Source: Candidatus Omnitrophota bacterium
GTDB lineage: Bacteria > Omnitrophota > Gorgyraeia > Gygaellales > Profunditerraquicolaceae
NCBI GenBank assembly: GCA_026416665.1
Contig: JAOAET010000018.1
Coordinates: 1 to 41,999, forward strand
DNA length: 41,999 nucleotides
Direction: 5' to 3'
The position numbers were made by a program, and so were the translations under genes. Below the pieces are notes generated by a model that did not search any database, had not been told where the DNA came from, and was given only the letters and a program-made list of their open reading frames with translations. Positions 39,518-41,999 of this stretch are shown one piece after another. The stretch's first letter is position 1; each line of letters opens with the position of its first letter.

Positions 39518-39523
39518 AGTGAC

Positions 39524-40216
39524 TCATTTGTTCTTTAGTTGATTTGATTGATACCTCCAGATACAATTATCCAAAGTCCTTGGTGTAACATTTAGATTTT
39601 TTGCCACCTGTCTTAATAATTCTTCTGCTTCTTTAGGGCTTAGTGTTCTTTCTAATATTTGCTTAAGGAAGTTTAAAATATGCCTGTCGGGTTTAATAAA
39701 TTGCTCATTACCAGCAAGCATGGCAAGATATCTTACTACAGTTGGGCCAACACCAAAAATCTTATTTTCCTTTACAAATAAATCAGGGTCTACTTTGCAA
39801 GCCCATTTTGAAAATTGATTTAAATAAATTATGTTTTCTCTAATAAAATAATCTGCCAGATTTAGAATAATCTTTGATTTCAGTATATTATGAATCTTGG
39901 TTTGATTTTTCAAAACCTTTTCCGCAAAAACTTCAGGACCTGCCTCATCGTCAATATGCTCAACTAAATCCGAAACAGTGTCCTCCCTTTGACTAATCCT
40001 GTTTATTCTGTCATAAGGTTTTTCTATCTGGTAAGTTTCGCAGTATCTTTTTATAGTATTTTTAACCGTAGGATAGTAACGGGAAGATACAGAGTATACA
40101 GCATCTAAAAGACACAGAGAAGAATGGCAATAATAAAACTCCTCTGACTCAGGTTCAAGTTTGATGTGCTGGCGGATATAGTTTTCTACCTTGTCTACTT
40201 CATATTTCGTCATCAT
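39524..40216 (-). CDS. HhH-GPD-like (DNA glycosylase-fold) protein of unclear specificity
   Basis: Hairpin and Asp region IFGVGPTVVRYLAMLAGNEQFIKPDRHILNFLKQ. ORF-track N-terminus (to 40309) is translated tRNA; realistic start at 40213/40216. Confidence 0.6.
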   Translation of the reverse strand: MMTKYEVDKVENYIRQHIKLEPESEEFYYCHSSLCLLDAVYSVSSRYYPTVKNTIKRYCETYQIEKPYDRINRISQREDTVSDLVEHIDDEAGPEVFAEKVLKNQTKIHNILKSKIILNLADYFIRENIIYLNQFSKWACKVDPDLFVKENKIFGVGPTVVRYLAMLAGNEQFIKPDRHILNFLKQILERTLSPKEAEELLRQVAKNLNVTPRTLDNCIWRYQSNQLKNK

Positions 40217-40228
40217 CTTTAGGATTAC

Positions 40229-40315
40229 TGGCGGAGAGGCAGGGATTCGAACCCTGGGACCTTTTGGGTCACACGCTCTCCAGGCGTGCCTGATCAACCG
40301 CTCCAGCACCTCTCC
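40229..40315 (-). tRNA. tRNA-Ser (anticodon GGA), CCA encoded
   Basis: GGAGAGGTGCTGGAGCGGTTGATCAGGCACGCCTGGAGAGCGTGTGACCC...GGGTTCGAATCCCTGCCTCTCCGCCA; loop CTGGAGA. Confidence 0.96.
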
Positions 40316-40498
40316 GATTATTTAGCAAAACCTTTCTGATTTTTTCATCTAATCAAATTATAGTAGAAGTCCGCATTGCTTACTAGTAATTTTATTTAGA
40401 GTTAAATAAATTTCTCTCTAGCGCTTCCATTTAATTTAAGGCAATAATCTTTTAACTTTTTAACTAATTTTATTTCCGGCATCAAATCTTCTATTATC

Positions 40499-40588
40499 TG
40501 GCGGAGGGGAAGAGATTCGAACTCTTGTGGACCAAAGGCCCAACCGCTTTTCGAGAGCGGCCCGTTATGACCACTTCGGTACCCCTCC
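40499..40588 (-). tRNA. tRNA-Ser (anticodon CGA), CCA encoded
   Basis: GGAGGGGTACCGAAGTGGTCATAACGGGCCGCTCTCGAAAAGCGGTTGGGCC...AGAGTTCGAATCTCTTCCCCTCCGCCA; loop CTCGAAA. Confidence 0.96.
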
Positions 40589-40849
40589 TATTCTTATATA
40601 CAAGCAACTACCTTCTGCAATAAGGACTAATTTATCGTCTGAATTTTAATTTTACCATAAATAATTATCAAAAAAAATCAGAATTTAGGAAAACCTTTGT
40701 GTTGAATCTAAAAATTTTTTAGCTTTAATATTACCTCTTTTATTCTTATATTGACCTAAATTTGCCTGTAAAACAAATATCTTATAACTTAGAAGGTGGT
40801 AACTTGTAAAAGATATGAAAGTTTTGTATGTTGCTTAAAAAGGAGGTAA

Positions 40850-41332
40850 TTACGCCATTAAGGTCACTTCTCTTAACTTATTTATAAACTCCTTTATTGT
40901 GCGGGTATGTTGTAGTATTTTCTTAGTTTTTTCCAAAGATACGGGCACAGGGCATACAGGGTCAATGGAATCTTCTACAATTAAGTTTATCATATAAACA
41001 TCATTACCAATATAATGAGTAAACATTTCTCTCAAAATAGGATGTAAAGGGATATTATCTGCTAACTGTGGGAAAAACAAATTATCTTTTGAGGTTAAAG
41101 TAAGTTGTTGAACTGTCTCTTTGATGTGGCGAGTATAAATAAGTATCTTCTTTGCTTCTTCTACGGGTATATCTTCTGAAGAATTATAATAAAATTGGCA
41201 TAAGAGGTTTATGGCACTAATATCATCTCCTATACATTGATAGACTAAATCCCAAATTTCCGCAGACATTTTTATTTTCTCGTTTAGTATTTGCTCATAG
41301 AGTTCTTTTTCATTAGGTAGAGGTTGTGCCAT
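40850..41332 (-). CDS. Protein of unknown function with two internal about 50-aa repeats
   Basis: LVYQCIGDDISAINLL...IPVEEAKKILIYTRHIKETVQQL and MFTHYIGNDVYMINLI...VPVSLEKTKKILQHTRTIKEFINKL; adjacent to a response regulator. Confidence 0.75.
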   Translation of the reverse strand: MAQPLPNEKELYEQILNEKIKMSAEIWDLVYQCIGDDISAINLLCQFYYNSSEDIPVEEAKKILIYTRHIKETVQQLTLTSKDNLFFPQLADNIPLHPILREMFTHYIGNDVYMINLIVEDSIDPVCPVPVSLEKTKKILQHTRTIKEFINKLREVTLMA

Positions 41333-41341
41333 TTTATTGGA

Positions 41342-41728
41342 TTAGAAAGTTATCTTTGCTACTTCACAAATTACCCTATCTAATTCTTCTATCTCTAAGG
41401 GTTTTAAAACATAGGCCGATGCACCTAATTGGCGTGCCTGTTCAACTTTTTCTTTCTCAGTTATACGCGTTACCATAATGCATATGGCACTGTTATCTAT
41501 CTGTTTTATTCTTCTTAATACCTCTATACCGTCAATAGGCGAAAAAGGCATATGCACGTCAATAAGCACTATCTGTGGACGTTCTTTTTCAAAAATCTCA
41601 ACTGCCGCTATACCGTTAGTTGCACCAAAAGTTAAAAGCCCTTTCCGCGCATAGATCTTTTTTGTATAATCCACAATACCTTCTTCATCATCTACAACTA
41701 ATAATTTCATTGGTTGTTTATTTTCCAT
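41342..41728 (-). CDS. CheY-like response regulator (receiver domain only)
   Basis: LLVVDDEEGIVDYTKKIYARKG, IVLIDVHMP, CIMVTRIT, GASAYVLKPLEIEEL. Confidence 0.94.
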   Translation of the reverse strand: MENKQPMKLLVVDDEEGIVDYTKKIYARKGLLTFGATNGIAAVEIFEKERPQIVLIDVHMPFSPIDGIEVLRRIKQIDNSAICIMVTRITEKEKVEQARQLGASAYVLKPLEIEELDRVICEVAKITF

Positions 41729-41742
41729 CTCTGCCTCTCAAT

Positions 41743-41999
41743 TTATATAAGCCGTTTTTCTTTTAGTTCTTCTGTCTTCCAATCTTCTTCTTTAATGTCC
41801 TTTACAACTGGTAACTCAATAATAAAAGTGGCGCCCTTATCAACTCCCTCCGACTCTGCCCAGATCCTGCCTTTGTGGCGCTCTATTATCTTCTTAGCAT
41901 TATATAACCCCATGCCAGTTCCCTCTGTTGATGCCTTCGTCGTGGTAAAAGGAGCAAATATCACTGAAAGCATCTGCGACTTTATACCACAACCGTTAT
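41743..41999 (-). CDS. Sensor histidine kinase, C-terminal ATPase end (partial, continues beyond the window)
   Basis: Frame stays open to the window edge: NGCGIKSQMLSVIFAPFTTTKASTEGTGMGLYNAKKIIERHKGRIWAESEGVDKGATFIIELP. Confidence 0.9.
   Translation of the reverse strand, partial: NGCGIKSQMLSVIFAPFTTTKASTEGTGMGLYNAKKIIERHKGRIWAESEGVDKGATFIIELPVVKDIKEEDWKTEELKEKRLI

Noticed and set aside
40229-40588. tRNA-Ser pair as an integration (att) site for a mobile element
   Set aside because: No integrase and no tRNA-end direct repeat other than homology between the tRNA-Ser genes themselves.
40836-40848. Perfect Shine-Dalgarno-like AAAAAGGAGGTAATTA on the plus strand
   Set aside because: No ATG/GTG/TTG start at suitable spacing and it lies at the 3' end of a minus-strand gene; most likely chance.
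1-41999. CRISPR arrays, transposons, prophage
   Set aside because: No regularly spaced repeats, transposase/integrase motifs or phage structural genes seen on either strand; the GemA-like gene alone is not a prophage.

Overview
This 42 kb window reads as AT-rich, Gram-negative-type bacterial chromosome (TolC, AsmA, LemA and a type IV-like prepilin are present). Lineage is not assignable from sequence alone. Almost all genes are on the minus strand; only a small membrane protein (11447..11854) and a ZIP transporter (23649..24407) are on the plus strand. Recognisable minus-strand content: a desulforedoxin-like partial CDS, ABC-F ATPase, recR, dnaX, two large PAS histidine kinases plus a third partial one, DUF72, endonuclease V, tadA, a prepilin-like protein, a PRMT-like methyltransferase, a SuhB/IMPase-like protein, wrbA, pabB, phosphoketolase, an AbrB-tolC-macA-macB efflux cluster, an ECF sigma/anti-sigma/Spy-like cluster, AsmA, DUF2207 + LemA, PilZ, cstA, a BASS transporter, a short ferritin-like protein, a SagB-type oxidoreductase, a GemA-like protein and a HhH protein. 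There are four tRNAs: Ser-GCT, Arg-ACG, Ser-GGA and Ser-CGA. I saw no CRISPR array, transposase, prophage or rRNA. Best second-look items: (1) an in-frame A AAA AAG slippery heptamer in dnaX with a -1 stop two codons later; (2) a bacterial protein with PRMT-type double-E and THW-loop-like motifs; (3) a histidine kinase whose H-box lacks the phosphoacceptor His and which has a long repetitive coiled coil; (4) tRNA-Arg(ACG) directly upstream of tadA, whose product edits that tRNA; (5) an inverted repeat enclosing the pabB start codon; (6) a 9-bp repeat array upstream of the AbrB-led efflux operon; (7) a compact secreted-protein/GemA-like/SagB-like operon; (8) a stand-alone half-ferritin resembling encapsulin-associated ferritin domains.
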